DNA of 64,000 bases. Source: Avena insularis (Eukaryota > Streptophyta > Magnoliopsida > Poales > Poaceae). The translations under genes and the position numbers were made by a program. The DNA lies in contig CM042694.1 in NCBI GenBank assembly GCA_023614405.1, positions 91,929,285 through 91,993,284 on the forward strand, read 5' to 3'. The notes below the pieces were generated by a model. The model saw nothing but the letters and a program-made list of their open reading frames with translations. It made no database searches and was not told where the DNA came from. Positions 1-11,119 of this stretch are shown here, one piece after another (within the stretch, counting starts at the first letter, position 1; each line of letters starts with the position of its first letter).

Positions 1-26
1 AGATTTAAGAATGCAACAAAGGACAA

Positions 27-875
27 ATCTATGACCTTGGGTTTGTTGACTATAATTTCGTTCATGAAGTTACTCTAAAAACAAATCCCAAAGAGACAGA
101 GGATAACTTGTTCCAAGCGTTGAAGTACTTCAGCAACAGAATGGAAATACTATTTCCTTACAACGCTGCGTGAGTGTTACTGTCTTGTACACATTCTATT
201 TTCGATTACTCGATGTTAAGCGTATAATTGACTCGTGTTATATTTTGTTAGTGTGTCAAGCTTCCACTATATTCTCTTAATCATTTCTTTTGACACCGGA
301 GTAGTAAAAGTCCTCGACTCGAAATGGACACCATTAGAAAAATGGGCGGACATGCAGGAATGCCTCCAGAGGGCTTGGAAACGGTTCACCGCCAAAACTC
401 GGGGTGTTTGGAAGCCAGAGCTTACATTTCAACCATTGGCTGTAAGTACTACTTGCTAGATCCACGCATCTCTTTGATTCTAGTTTCAATACCACCATTA
501 TCATGCTTGATTATTATTTTGATTGAACTCCGTTCTCGTAAAGTGCTTGAGGCAGGAAACCGGGAATAACTTATGTGGATACTATGTCTGCGAGTTCATT
601 CGCCAGACGACCAAAGAGAAGGGGGCAGACCGGAACATCAAAAAAATTGAAGTATGATAAACAATAATCATAACTTTATTTTATTACCACCAATTGTGTT
701 TAGTTTCATTCATATATATTGATCCCCTTCTTTATATTAGATCGAACGGATGCGGGACGGTCTTCTATCACAAGAACGCGTGCAAGCAATTCAAGAGGAA
801 ATTGTCGGATTCTTGTTAGAACAAGTCATAGATCCGAAAGGAGAATACTATTACCCACTTCATTTGGAAGGGTAA
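27..875 (+). CDS. CACTA second gene: Ulp1-like (C48) cysteine protease, C-terminal exons
   Basis: Four consecutive exons can be read: 27-169, 261-441, 556-651 and 741-875, joined by GT-AG introns in consistent phase and ending at a TAA. They give the end of the Ulp1/SUMO-protease-like protein found beside the transposase in plant CACTA elements. Triad candidates are His in SFHYILLI (exon 2), Asp in VKVLDSK (exon 2) and Cys in NNLCGYYVCEF (exon 3). The last exon (IERMRDGLLSQERVQAIQEE and onward to YYYPLHLEG) matches the usual tail of these proteins. No frameshift or stop interrupts the four exons, unlike most coding remnants in this window. The N-terminal part lies outside the window, so whether the whole gene is intact is unknown. 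The role of this protein in transposition is not established. Confidence 0.78.
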
Positions 876-1149
876 AGTGTATAAAAGAAGTGTAAATTAG
901 ATCAAATTCGTGTGAGAGTATCGTTTGTAATTATAATATGTTTCAACCAAGAAGACGGATGAGACGGTGTATATATTTGTGATCATGCATGATGTGTAAT
1001 ATATATATCATGGTTTCATTATTGCTATATATATGTAGTACCATTAAATTTATAAAAAAAATCCTGCCGTGGCAGAAAAATAGGCCGAAATCCTGCCGCG
1101 GCACAAAACCTGCCCGTGGCGAAAACCCGCCATGATGAAAATAGCCGAA

Positions 1150-1443
1150 AATCCTGCACAGAGAGACCAACGATCCCGGTTCGTGCCAAGAACCGGGACC
1201 AATGATCCACCCCCGCCCGTCTCTGGCGCTGCCACGTAGGGACCCATTGGTCCCGGTTTTTCCCACGAACCGGGACCAATGATCCACCCCCCCCTCGTAG
1301 CTCGCCCGCCCACGTGGAGACCCATTGGTCCCGGTTCATGCGCGAACCGGGACTAGCATTAGTCCCGAGTGATTGGTCCCGGTTCTGGAACCGGGACCAA
1401 TGGCCCTTATGAACCGGGACTAGAGGCCATTTTTCCACTAGTG
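1150..1443. repeat. CACTA subterminal repeats and right terminus
   Basis: Direct and inverted copies of 'ggtcccggtt' / 'aaccgggacc' occur at about 1170, 1190, 1250, 1275, 1325, 1345, 1375, 1390 and 1410, and the block ends in CACTAGTG at 1443. In En/Spm-type elements such repeats bind the element's own DNA-binding protein. That function is inferred here, not shown. Confidence 0.8.
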
Positions 1444-2750
1444 AACCAGTAAAACCTCCAAACTTGAAAACGCAATAGAAGATGCATACGAATTCCGTTT
1501 TCGATGAACTTGGGCTTGCTGAAGAGCTAGCAACAAGCTCAAGAGCCTCACATAGAGAAACACCGAGAAGCAACAAAATAGGGAGAAACAAAGTATGCAA
1601 AGGATTGAGCTCCCTAAGATGATGTGATCAAGTTACCCAACCGAAATACCCTCTTGATAGTGCGGTTATCCATCCTATAACCTGGTCTCCCAATAACCAC
1701 CTTGAGAATGGTAAAAGGAAAACCTAGGAAGGTCATACCTGCCTTGCGCATCCCACTGATCTTGATGACAACATTTCAAGCTCCATTCAAGATGGAATGC
1801 ATCACTTCATTATTGTTGCTTGGTGAAGACTCATAATTTGCTCCCCCATACACCACTATGGGATAGCTCCATTAAGGCACATCTTCACATGTCCATTATC
1901 ACCAATATGGATAGCAAGCTTCAACCATATGATCTTCTTGAGATGCTTATGTTGAACTTGTACTTCTCAACCTTGATGATCATCACCACTTGATGTCATC
2001 CTCTCATGCGCTATAGGGAATCATCACTTTTGATACCTAGCCCACATAGAAAACGCATATATATAATGGGTTAGATCATGAAGCATAATTGACAAGGCTT
2101 ACCATACCACAAGATCCATGTGGTACATTATTTATGATACTTCTTATCCATTTTGCCATGAACCGTTTCTCTCTATTTCTCTCCGTGCCTAACCTTTCAT
2201 CTGCAGGAAACCTCGAACAACTTCTATGCTATTTACTTTTATGTTATTTACTTTAAGTACGTTTCAATACTCAAAACTTCTTCCTCTTTCACTCACCCAT
2301 TTCCACCTCAAAACTTGCAGTCAATTCACTCAAGACAAGTGACACCTTGAGTGCGACAAACGCTACAGATAAATATTTTTCTAGGCTCCTTTTTGGGATC
2401 ATTAAAAAAACTGGAACTAATACTTCCACGAAACATGCTTTGATGAACCTGTGCTCTTGTAGTCCATCACTCGTTCCCAGCCACATGCCTCAAACTAGCT
2501 GCTAAACAACAAATTTGTGATGAATTTTAATCAAAATAAAGGACATATTGTTCAAAGGCCAGCAGTTCAAACTACCCACCACATTGTCACCGCAATCGAC
2601 CGCTTGCCAGAATATTACACATCTGACCTAAAGAAAATATTGTCGATCGTTGTAGCCGATGGCTCCACATCCAGATCAAAGAAATCCTCGTGCGCGTCAT
2701 ACTCGCCCGTCGCTGATGCCTCTGTTGATTCTGTAGCTTCTGTCGATGCC
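1444..2750. other. Unassigned repeat-like sequence
   Basis: No supportable gene. The AT-rich text at 1620-2050 resembles non-coding retrotransposon sequence, but no termini or protein motifs could be fixed. Short open frames at 2289-2486 (minus) and 2517-2792 (plus) have no recognisable domain. Confidence 0.4.
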
Positions 2751-2751
2751 A

Positions 2752-3250
2752 CTACGCTACCACTGTTGCCTTCAACGTCGCCTTTGTCATGATAATTTCT
2801 TGCAGGATCATGTGGCGGTAGTACATGTGCGCTGCCAACACCTGGGGGTCCATCCTTGATGTTTCAGAGGTCAAGATGAGGAAGTCCTCCTTCCTTTTCT
2901 TCACGGTGACCCTCTCCTTCTTGGTCTCGACCCTATCCTTCTCGATCACGATTTTATCATCTTGCTTGGACACAAGGATTTCTACCTTCAACGCTCTTCT
3001 CCCCTGGATGCGAAAGTTCAATGATACATCGGCGAGTCACTTGTCAATCGACGCTTGCACCATGTTGGATGATGCCACTTGAGTCGCGACTAGATTGGCT
3101 TTCTTTTGTTGATTGGGTCCTATGCCGAGGTAGCGTACGGCGCATCCACTTCTCACATTTGTCACATTCTTTGAGCTTGATGTAGCAATGCATGAAGGCA
3201 AATTGTTTCCCTCATTTTGAACTGGTAAATCTCCAGCGTCTTGTCCAACT
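2752..3250 (-). pseudogene. NAM-associated C-terminal domain-like fragment
   Basis: The minus-strand frame 3021-2752 reads a charged helix followed by KEDFLILTSETSRMDPQVLA and then a short tail. The charged helix plus a '(R)KEDF-ILxxDTSxMxPxxxxxH' block is characteristic of plant proteins with the no-apical-meristem-associated C-terminal domain, many of which are dispersed by transposons. Just upstream on the same strand another frame gives FAFMHCYIKLKECDKCEKW, similar to the middle of those proteins. The two parts are not in one frame and no start is present, so this is a degraded or captured fragment. Alternative: an unrelated coiled-coil remnant. Confidence 0.45.
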
Positions 3251-3554
3251 AAGCAAGAAAACGACGATGATCAACGCGATGATGTAGATCAGGGACAATG
3301 TAGAATAGGGACGATGCAGAATAGGAACAATGCACTTAGCATATTGACCGCACTCATGCCAATTTCTGGCCGAGCTTCAATGTTTGCATGGTAACCATGA
3401 AATAAGTTCACCAAGGCTTGTATTATACCTCAACAGGTCAACATAGCCTTTTGTCTCCTCTTAATTTGCATCATGACATGCTCCTTGTTGAGGAACTTGC
3501 ACTCATTAAACTCTTTTTTAATCCTACCCCAATAGGTGTTGCCGGTTTGATTCA

Positions 3555-4500
3555 CGCTTGGCTGTGTGCCCTGGGGCACACCCTGTCAAGCAGAAAGTGA
3601 GGCGACAATCCCAAGACCGCCAAGACTTCATCGTCGAGGAGGTTCACAAGCTGGAGAAGGCTAGGGTGATTCGGGAAGTACTGCACCCCACTTAGACGAC
3701 CAACCCAGCCATGGTGCCAAAGCCGAATATGAAGAAGAGGTTATGCATTGACTTCACAGGTCGGAACCACACTTGCCCTAAGGACTCCTTTCTGATGACA
3801 CAGATAGATCAGGTTGTGGAATTTATGGCAGGGTGTGACCTTTTGTGTTTTCTAGATGCCTTTTCGGGTTATCACCATATGAAGATGGTGGTCAAAGATG
3901 AGGAGAAAACGATGTTCATCATGCTGGTAGGATGCTACTGCTACACTTGCATGCCCTTTAGGCTGAAGAACGTTGGAGAAACTTTCCTATAAGCCATGCA
4001 GATATGTCTCGGCTCCTAGATGGGGCCTAAATGTTGAAGCGTACATAGAAGGCATCGTAGTGAAGACTCGTGACCAGTCCACGCCGGTAGAAGACTTGTG
4101 CGGACTTTTGGAAGACTAGGCAATGCGCAACTCAAGCTCAATCATGAATAGTGTGTGTCAGGGGTACCATCTGGCAAGCTCCTTAGCTTCCTGGTGTCTC
4201 ATCGGGGAATCGAGGCGAACCCATACAAGATCAAGGCGACAAAATACATGCAAGATCCTTGGCTTCCTAGTGTCTCACCAGGGAATCCAGGCAAACCCAG
4301 AAAAGATCAAGGCGACATAATACATGCAAGCACCCCGGAGAGTGAAGGGGGCATCTAGATCCTTAGTGGGTGCATCACATCACTCGGGAGTTTCATCTCA
4401 AATCTAAGCAGCGCACCCTCCCTTTCTTCAAGCTACTGAAGAAGAAGTGCATGTTTTCCTGGACTAAGGGGGCTTAGACTTCGAAGGGCCTAGTTTGTAC
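3555..4500 (+). pseudogene. Ty3/gypsy reverse transcriptase - RNase H fragment
   Basis: Reading + strand frames gives, in order, RQDFIVEEVHKLEKARVIRE, then an RT core with MKKRLCIDFTGRNHTCPKD, LLCFLDAFSGYHHMKM, DEEKTMFIMLVGCYCYTCMP and FRLKNVGETF, then a disrupted RNase H segment (LLSFLVSHRGIEANPYKIKA). The FLDAFSGYHHMKM block is the Ty3/gypsy RT motif containing the first catalytic Asp. A stop at about 3693, a stop after GETFL (3990) and frameshifts from 4010 onward break the frame. No LTR or integrase is attached. The RNase H part carries an internal tandem duplication at about 4188-4320. This is a fossil fragment. Confidence 0.85.
4188..4325 (+). repeat. About 70-bp tandem duplication inside the gypsy fragment
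   Basis: The segment 'cttcctggtgtctcatcg...aaatacatgcaag' is followed at once by a diverged second copy 'cttcctagtgtctcacca...taatacatgcaag'. Both copies encode the same FLVSH-type RNase H stretch in different frames, so the duplication arose after or during decay of the element. Confidence 0.7.
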
Positions 4501-4939
4501 CATGGCATGATCATCGGGGGCCTTTTGCAAACATTCCATCCTAGGTGTCCCCCACTCCCTTATGTGACGTGTCATCGGTCAACTTCACAAGCCACTCGAA
4601 CAAATGTTGTCAACTGCACTTTTGGGACTTGGATGACGATTTTCAAGTTCCTAGACATATGTGAGATGCCTAAAAAGATCAGGGAGATATGATAAACATG
4701 TACTAATACAACTCTAGTGAAGCGGGAAACCACATGTAGAAAACATCGTCTTGTTGTGTACAATAATCAGATTAAATGAATAATGCGTGCCAATTTTCAC
4801 TATATAAGTATGCTATATATGCTAATGTATGATGTATTTGAAGCCACATTTGGTCTAAAATCAATGTGGTTTTTGTTAGTGAACTGAAAATTGCACTTCA
4901 TTCTATAATTCTACAAGTATAACCTAAATACGTAAGTTA
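4500..4939. other. Unassigned interval
   Basis: AT-rich sequence between the gypsy fragment and the LINE. No gene, terminal repeat or RNA gene could be supported. Confidence 0.4.
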
Positions 4940-7127
4940 GCAGTTTGGCACAAACTGCTTTCATGAAAGGTCGTAACATACTTGACGGTGTGGTGACCCT
5001 GGATGAAACAGTACACGAGCTGCATAGGAAAAAGCTGAATGGGGTAATCTTAAAAATTGATTTCGAGAAATCCTATGACAAAGTCAAATGGTCCTTTCTC
5101 CATCAGACTCTTAGATTGAAAGGTTTTTCAGACGAGTGACGTGCTTTAGTCAATAGTTTTGTGTTTGGAGGTACCGTTGCCATCAAATTTAATGATGATA
5201 TTGGCAAATACTTCCAGACCATAAAAATGATTAAGACAGGGAGATCTATTATCACCAATGCTATTTAATATAGTAGCTGATATGTTAGTTGTCTTGATTT
5301 AGCACGCAAATCTGATGGCCAAATTGAAGGTGTGATTCATCATCTTGTAGATGGTAGTTTATCTATCCTTCAATATGCCGATGATACAATTTTATTTATG
5401 AAACACGGCCTTAAAATGAAAAAAATCTGAAACTAATACTTTCAGCTTTTGAGCAACTATCGGGTTTGAAAATTAACTTCCATAATAGTGAATTGTTCTA
5501 TTTGGCGAGGCTCAGGTTGCGGATGGCCTTTACGCTGAATTTTTTGGTTGTAATCAGGGCTATTTTCCAATTGGGTATTTGGGTATCCCAGTTCACTACC
5601 ATAGGCTCAGAAATGTTGAATGGAAGTCGATGAAAGACTACATCTAAGATTGTGCAACTGGAAATGTAAATTGCTCTCTATAGGGGGAGATTGGTGCTTA
5701 TCAATTTGGTAGTAACTAATATGGTACTATATGTGATATCATTCTTCCAACTTCCAAAAGGAGTCTTAAAAAGGTTGGATTATTTCCTATCAAGATTCTT
5801 TTGGTGGGGAGATAGTGAGAAGATGAAGAAATGGAGTGTTTTTTGTCGACCCAAAGACCAGGATGGGTGGGGTATTCATGATCTGGAGATCAAGAATTCT
5901 GCCTTTTTTGGTAAATGGATCTTTAAGTTATTAACTGAAGATGGGGTTTAGCAAACACTTCTCAAAACAAAATATGTAGCTTCAAAATCCTTGTCCCAGG
6001 TATTTTGGAAACCTGGGGACTCACACTTTTGGGCTGGTCTGATGGCAATGAAGAAATTATTCTTCCGCTTTGGACAATTTTCTATTAATGATGGGTCGAT
6101 TTGGGAGGATAAGTGGTTGGGTAATGCCACGCTCCGTGAACAATATCCCTCGTTGTATTCTATCGTCTGTTATAAGGATGAAATGATTTCTGAAGTGTTG
6201 CAAATGTTTCCTCCCAACGTGACTTTTAGGAGGAATTTGCTTGGAATCAGACTTGACTCTTGGATCATATTGCTGCATCGCTTAGCAGACGTCCAAATGT
6301 TGCCTAGGCCTGATGAATTTTATTGGAAATTAAATTAGAATGGTTTATTCTAAGTGAGTTCCTTATACAATGCACTAGTCCAGCTAGGCATACCAATTTT
6401 AGATAATAGGATGATCTAGAAGATGAAGATACCTCTGAAAAACAATTTTTTTGCTTGGTATCTTCGTCGAGGGGTTATCCTTTCTAAAGATAATCTTATT
6501 AGGCGGAATTGGCATGGGAATTCTTCTTGTGTGTTCTGTCATCATAATAAGACAACCAAACACCTGTTTTTCTAATGTAATTTTGCCAGATCTATATGGT
6601 CAGTTACCAAGTAGGTTCGGGCTTGTATCCACCATGTAGTATTGCCAACATATTTGGAAATTGGTTAAATGGTATTGATCACAAGTATAAGTTACTTCTC
6701 AGGGTTAGAGCGATGTCATTATATGGTCGCTATGACTATGTAGAAATGATAAAGTGTTTAATAATTTAAATTGTTCCCTCTTATAGGTTATTTACCAGTG
6801 TACCAACACCCTACGTTCTAGGTTGGCCCTACATCATGCGGAGTATCACGATCTTTTTACGGAGGTGCGCACACGGCAAGAGGATATGGTTCGGGATTTA
6901 TTTACCCGACATGGATGGCAGCATAACGTCTGGATCATGCCTACGTCAGATTCTTAGGTAAAATTCTTAGGCATTTCTACAATTTCTTATTATGATACGT
7001 AATACACCATTTTATTTTTATTCGTCTGGATTTGTGGACCTTTTTGGCTGTGTGCATCCTAGTTATGCAGAGACCAGGTGTAATGCTTAAACCTTTTAAG
7101 TAATAAAGCACCCTTTATCGAAAAATA
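4940..7127 (+). mobile_element. LINE (non-LTR retrotransposon), 5'-truncated, degenerate
   Basis: The RT of a plant L1-type LINE can be followed across broken + strand frames: AQTAFMKGRNILDGVV and LNGVILKIDFEKSYDKVKWS (4945-5139), a GDLLSPMLFNIVADM segment near 5240, 'YADDTILFM' near 5375-5400, then the post-RT region with FFWWGDSEKMKKWSVFCRPK, GKWIFKLLTEDG (5691-5951), FWAGLMAMKKLFFRFGQFSI and WEDKWLGNATLREQYPSLYS (5991-6338), and a zinc-finger-like tail. The 3' end falls near 7127 in 'ttatcgaaaaa'. More than five stops or frameshifts are present, and the endonuclease part is missing. No target duplication was found. Confidence 0.85.
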
Positions 7128-7247
7128 CTATTATTCTTGAAAACTGTTTTTCTATCATCAGACCTTAAGTTCCTTTTCCAAGAAAAGGGTTTGTTGAGTA
7201 GAAAAAATTGTGAGATAACATTATTTCCCATTTTCTTTGGTTGTTAG

Positions 7248-9586
7248 AGGCTGCCTCCACTATCAACCGATCCAAACATACGTGAGGCCACATTTGTTGG
7301 GAACACAATCGGTCAAGCAAATGGGGTATATGACAAGGTGCTTGATCTCCGGTTTTGTGATTTCTCAAATGACAAAAACTAATTTGAAGGGCAAGACTCT
7401 ATCTGTGGCTTTGATGCCGGAAGCAAAGTTTGTGCTGACAAGTCGGAACTCAAAAGTTGTCATGTCCAAGGCCTATGCAGTTGGTGCAAGTTTCAAAGGT
7501 AACAGAAGCAGAACTGAACGCCTTATTAATCGGTTCTTTACCACACTGCATTGTCCATTATTACATTGCTTCCAAATGCTGATCTGGACCTTCCAGATGT
7601 ACCTTTGTGATGATCATAGCTTCATTATGTAGTACAGACGGGATATAAAAGCTTTGATTTTCATGGCTCCTATAAAGGAATACATCACTATGCTTGCTCA
7701 AATTCTTCGAAGCTTCGGCGACGTCACTGATCTCTCCACCAACTTCAATAAGAGCTTGGTTGCCCCCATTCATTGCAACAACTTAGACCTTGAGGAAATT
7801 TTATGCCACCTTCCGGCGTCCCGGTCATCCTTTCCTTTGTGGTACCTCGACCTCCCTCTCACCCTCAATAATCTCAAGGCATCCATCTTCAGTTCCTCGA
7901 AGACAAGATCGCCGGTCAACTTGTCCCTTGGCAAGGAAAGCCTTTCAATACTACGGCTACAACCTCTTTGGTCAATTCGGTCCTCACCTCCCAAGACATC
8001 TACCTTCTCACTATCCTTGATGTCCTCGAGGAGTTCCTCCTTGCCATCCAAAGTTGATCCGCGCTTGGCTTTGGGCCAGTACCGACAAAGCCACTAGAGA
8101 GAAGTGCAAAATCAATTGGACCACCATGTGCCACCCCACTTTGCTCGGGGCTCTTGGTGTCCCGAATATTCATATATTCTCATGTACCCTTCTCCTTCGA
8201 TGGCCTTGGCTTGAGTGGACGGAGCCGGACCAGGCTTGGGCGGGCACCGAGTTGCCATGTTCCAAGGAGGACATGGAGTTCTTTTATGGCATGACGATGG
8301 TCACCTATCGGGGATGGCAAGATGGCCTCTTTTGGGATGCTCCTTGGGCAGATAGGATCAGCCCCAAAACTTTTGCGCCCTCCATCTATTGTCTTTCCAA
8401 GAAGAAGAAATGGGTGGTTCATGCTGCTATCAATGACAACTCTTGGGTCCATCAAATTGACTACTCCCACGGACTCTCGGTCACCCATCTTGAGGAGTTT
8501 GCATGTCTTTGGCACAACACCTCGCAAGTGCATCTTAACAAGGATACTCGTGACTCTATCATTTGTAAGCTAACTCCCTTGGGCTCCTACACATCTGCCT
8601 CCGCCTACAAGGCTCAGTTTGCGGGGCTAACTAGCACAAATTTGAAAGGCATTGTTATAAGAATTGGGCACCTCGAAAATACAATTTTTTGCTTGCCTTA
8701 TCATCCAAAACTGGGTTTGGATGGTGGATAGACTTCAAAGAAGGGGATGGCACATCTGTGGTGTTTGTTCTTTTGCAAAAGTGTGGCCAAAACCACAGGT
8801 CATCTTCTCTTCAAATGCTGTTACTCCACTAGAATTTGGAATATGGTTAAGGGTGGCTTGATCTTCATGATTTTAAACCTACCGAGTGGAGTGCTTTAAA
8901 TGACATCTTCATGTCAGCTATGGCCACTGTGGGAGGAGAAAGGCGATGACCTCCATCTTGGTGCTTGTTTCACGGGAGCTTTGGAATGAATGGAATGCGA
9001 GGGTATTCAAGAACAAGAACACGATGGCCATGGGGGTATTTGAAGGTATTAAATTCGAGGCGGGTTCTTGGAAACTAGCCGGGGCTAGACATTTGAGTCA
9101 TCTTCTACCGGGAGATTAATTTAATTTATTTGGGGATGTAGCCTACGGGCATAACTTCTTGTGAATTGTGACTTTTCTTCTCCTTATTCAATGCATTAAG
9201 GCAAATCTTTTGCCTTTCTTTCGAAAAAATCTTGTGTTACTTATTCGACACATCTCATTGTTTAAGTTGCTCCCGAATACCGACCGTTTCAGATCTACCC
9301 CCCTACAGTAGTATTATCATAACGACAATCACTTCCCTTTAAAATTAATGCTTTTAGGCACGGAATTCACAAATGCACTGATAGATCGTGTTGTTTCCGC
9401 AAAGGCTGGCCTAGAAGGTGCAATCTTCAAGAACACCATCTTGTCAAATCAAACTTGGATGATGCTAATTTGAAGGATGTCTTGTTCGAGGACACACTCA
9501 TTGGCTACATTGACCTTAAGAAACAGCTATATAGACACACCAACATTAATGAAGACACACGATTATTGGAGCTAGGTTGCAGGTGA
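7248..9586 (+). pseudogene. Thylakoid lumenal 17.4 kDa pentapeptide-repeat protein, pseudogene
   Basis: Two exon-like blocks match the C-terminal part of the nuclear-encoded chloroplast TL17.4 family (pentapeptide-repeat protein of the thylakoid lumen, biochemical role unclear). Block 1, 7248-7498, follows an acceptor (gttgttag) and reads NIREATFVGNTIGQANGVYD, then KVLDLRFCDFSND. One extra A in the run at 7373-7378 shifts the frame, after which TNLKGKTLSVALMPEAKF and KVVMSKAYAVGASFKG follow up to a GT donor at 7499. Block 2, 9358-9586, follows 'cttttag' and reads TEFTNALIDRVVSAKAGLEG, AIFKNTILSNQ, a one-base frameshift near 9465, then LKDVLFEDTLIGYIDLKK and NEDTRLLELGCR with a TGA. Exon phases join correctly (FK-G). 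The 1.86-kb intron contains a LINE, and another LINE lies just upstream. The transit-peptide exons are not seen. Two frameshifts make this a pseudogene. Confidence 0.85.
7640..9229 (+). mobile_element. Second LINE, 5'-truncated, inside the TL17.4 pseudogene intron
   Basis: From about 7650 the + strand reads ALIFMAPIKEYITMLAQIL, FNKSLVAPIHCNNLDLEEIL, LPASRSSFPLWYLDLPL (RT C-terminal part), then from 8054 IRAWLWASTDKATREKCKIN, TLLGALGVPNIHIF, WPWLEWTEPDQAWAGTELPC, WDAPWADRISPKTFAPSIY, KLTPLGSYTSASAYKAQFAG and a zf-RVT-like tail with DRLQRRGWHICGVC. This is the end of a plant LINE ORF2 of a different family from the LINE at 4940-7127. The frame changes several times. The 3' end is near 9229 in 'tttcgaaaaaat'. 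The same orientation as the pseudogene is noted, but no target duplication was confirmed. Confidence 0.85.
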
Positions 9587-9737
9587 TTCAACCGAGTTCC
9601 CACTTCCTCACCAATATATTAGCCATATTTATGGCAGCATCAACATTGGTTCGATAAGGAATACTAAGTCATTCATGTCTATATATAGAGCACCATGATG
9701 AAAATATATCTTCCCTTCTTATCCCCTTTCGATTACT
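9587..9737. other. Possible 3' flank of the TL17.4 pseudogene
   Basis: AT-rich sequence directly after the TGA, likely the former 3' UTR. No separate feature is supported. Confidence 0.35.
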
Positions 9738-10329
9738 ATGGGCATGTTTGGTTGGCTAGGATCAAATTTCTTAGTTTTGGGACTTGGCCCGCTAGATGCT
9801 ACATCTAGCCAGATTGGGCTTGGTACAAGAATGATATTTCATTTGGCTTCCTGCATTTTCGTTTCGTGCAATTCAGCCCAGTTGTTTGATTGCATGCATT
9901 TGTGCTTTAATTCTCGGTTGATGCAATTTGCAGGTGTTTGGTGCTTTGGTTTGCACCTGATCACATGGGTTATGGTCACCCATTTCAAATTGGGTGATCT
10001 TACCACCACATTTGACATGAACACACACATCACACATATCACACATATCACACACATGAGGACATAACTAGTTACGTAGTTAGCAAGTTCAAGACACCAG
10101 CAAGCCAGAATTAGGGGTTTTACTAACACCCCTGATCAAAAGTAGCATCAATAGGGGCATTCCATGCCCCTGAACCACCAGGGGTTTAATCCTTGATCAA
10201 AATCCATCACAGTAGTTCATGGTCACAAGTTCACCACCACTAACTATAACTACATACTTACTTAGCTAACTGGACACATCATATCACCAGGACATCGCCT
10301 AGCCATGGTTAGGGCAGGTGTACCGCCTG

Positions 10330-10620
10330 GCACTAGAGGAGCTGGCCTTGTAGATCATTATCTACATGATGAACGCCTTGAGCTTGAACTCCACGACGTC
10401 ATTGCACTGGAAGTAGTACTTGTACACTAGCTCAGGCCAGTTCTTCCTCAATGCCACCTGGCCGCTGAACTAGTCCAGTTGCATCCATTCAACGCACCAT
10501 AGCAGGCTGACACCGGCATGACACGGGGCAGTGGCATCTTGATTCAGTCATTCAGGTCCTTCGGGAACACCGACGATATCAGCAGCATGTGGAGGTCAGC
10601 CTCCTCTAATTAGAGGATGA
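10330..10620 (-). pseudogene. Weak B3-like or unidentified captured gene fragment
   Basis: The minus strand reads ISSVFPKDLND near 10560-10590 and ELVYKYYFQCNDVVEFKLKA near 10380-10440. A basic/hydrophobic start followed by a 'gD-v-F-l' strand is reminiscent of plant B3 DNA-binding domains. The two parts are in different frames with stops between them and no start. I am not sure of the family; only the coding-like character is clear. Confidence 0.25.
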
Positions 10621-10879
10621 ACCAGCGAGGGATCTCGGCCCTAGGGTGGTGCCCCAGCTTGGGCTGCGGTCGTGCTTGCTGGCTGGATGGTGCGTCGCAT
10701 CTAGCCTACCGAGCACCAGTGGCTTAATTGCCCTATGACAGCAGTTGACAGGGAGAACGTCCTCATACCATGGTGGGGGATGTCGGCCCCTCCCGAACAT
10801 TTCAAAATCGAGTTTCAGAACCTTGGCAGGAAGCAAAAATAGATGAGGCACAACATATGAAGCATTCCAAATTGAGCTA

Positions 10880-11119
10880 TTCTAGTGTAGTTTCCCAAAT
10901 CAGGCAATCCACATGAATATAAATTCGACATGAACAAGCACAATGCACATGATCTAGTTTCCCAAATTGGGCAATGCACATGAATATAAGTCGAGATGAA
11001 TAAGCACAATGCACATGATCTAGTTTCCCAAATTGGGCAATGCACGTGAATCAAAGTTGACATGAACTAGTACAATGCCCTGACCAAGTTTCCCAAATAG
11101 GGAAATGCACATGATATAG
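10880..11119. repeat. 66-bp tandem repeat array, left part
   Basis: The motif 'tagtttcccaaattgggcaa' recurs at about 10888, 10955, 11021 and (diverged) 11086, giving a period of 65-67 bp. Units also share 'aagcacaatgcacatgatc'. The period equals 22 codons, so the minus strand carries an open repetitive frame (IHVHCPIWETRSCALCLF). That frame has no known homology and is probably a by-product of the period. Confidence 0.85.

Larger units (their letters stand above)
1..1443 (+). mobile_element. CACTA (En/Spm-type) DNA transposon, 3' part
   Basis: The element enters from the left edge and ends at 1443 with the terminal motif CACTAGTG, preceded by ttttc as in a CACTA terminal inverted repeat read from the right. 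The last 280 bp carry many copies of a subterminal motif around 'accgggaccaatg' in both orientations, as is usual for Triticeae CACTA elements. The interior encodes the end of the Ulp1-like second gene. The 3-bp flank after the end is aac, but the left end is outside the window, so the target duplication cannot be tested. The orientation places the gene on the + strand with about 570 bp between its stop and the terminus. Confidence 0.88.
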
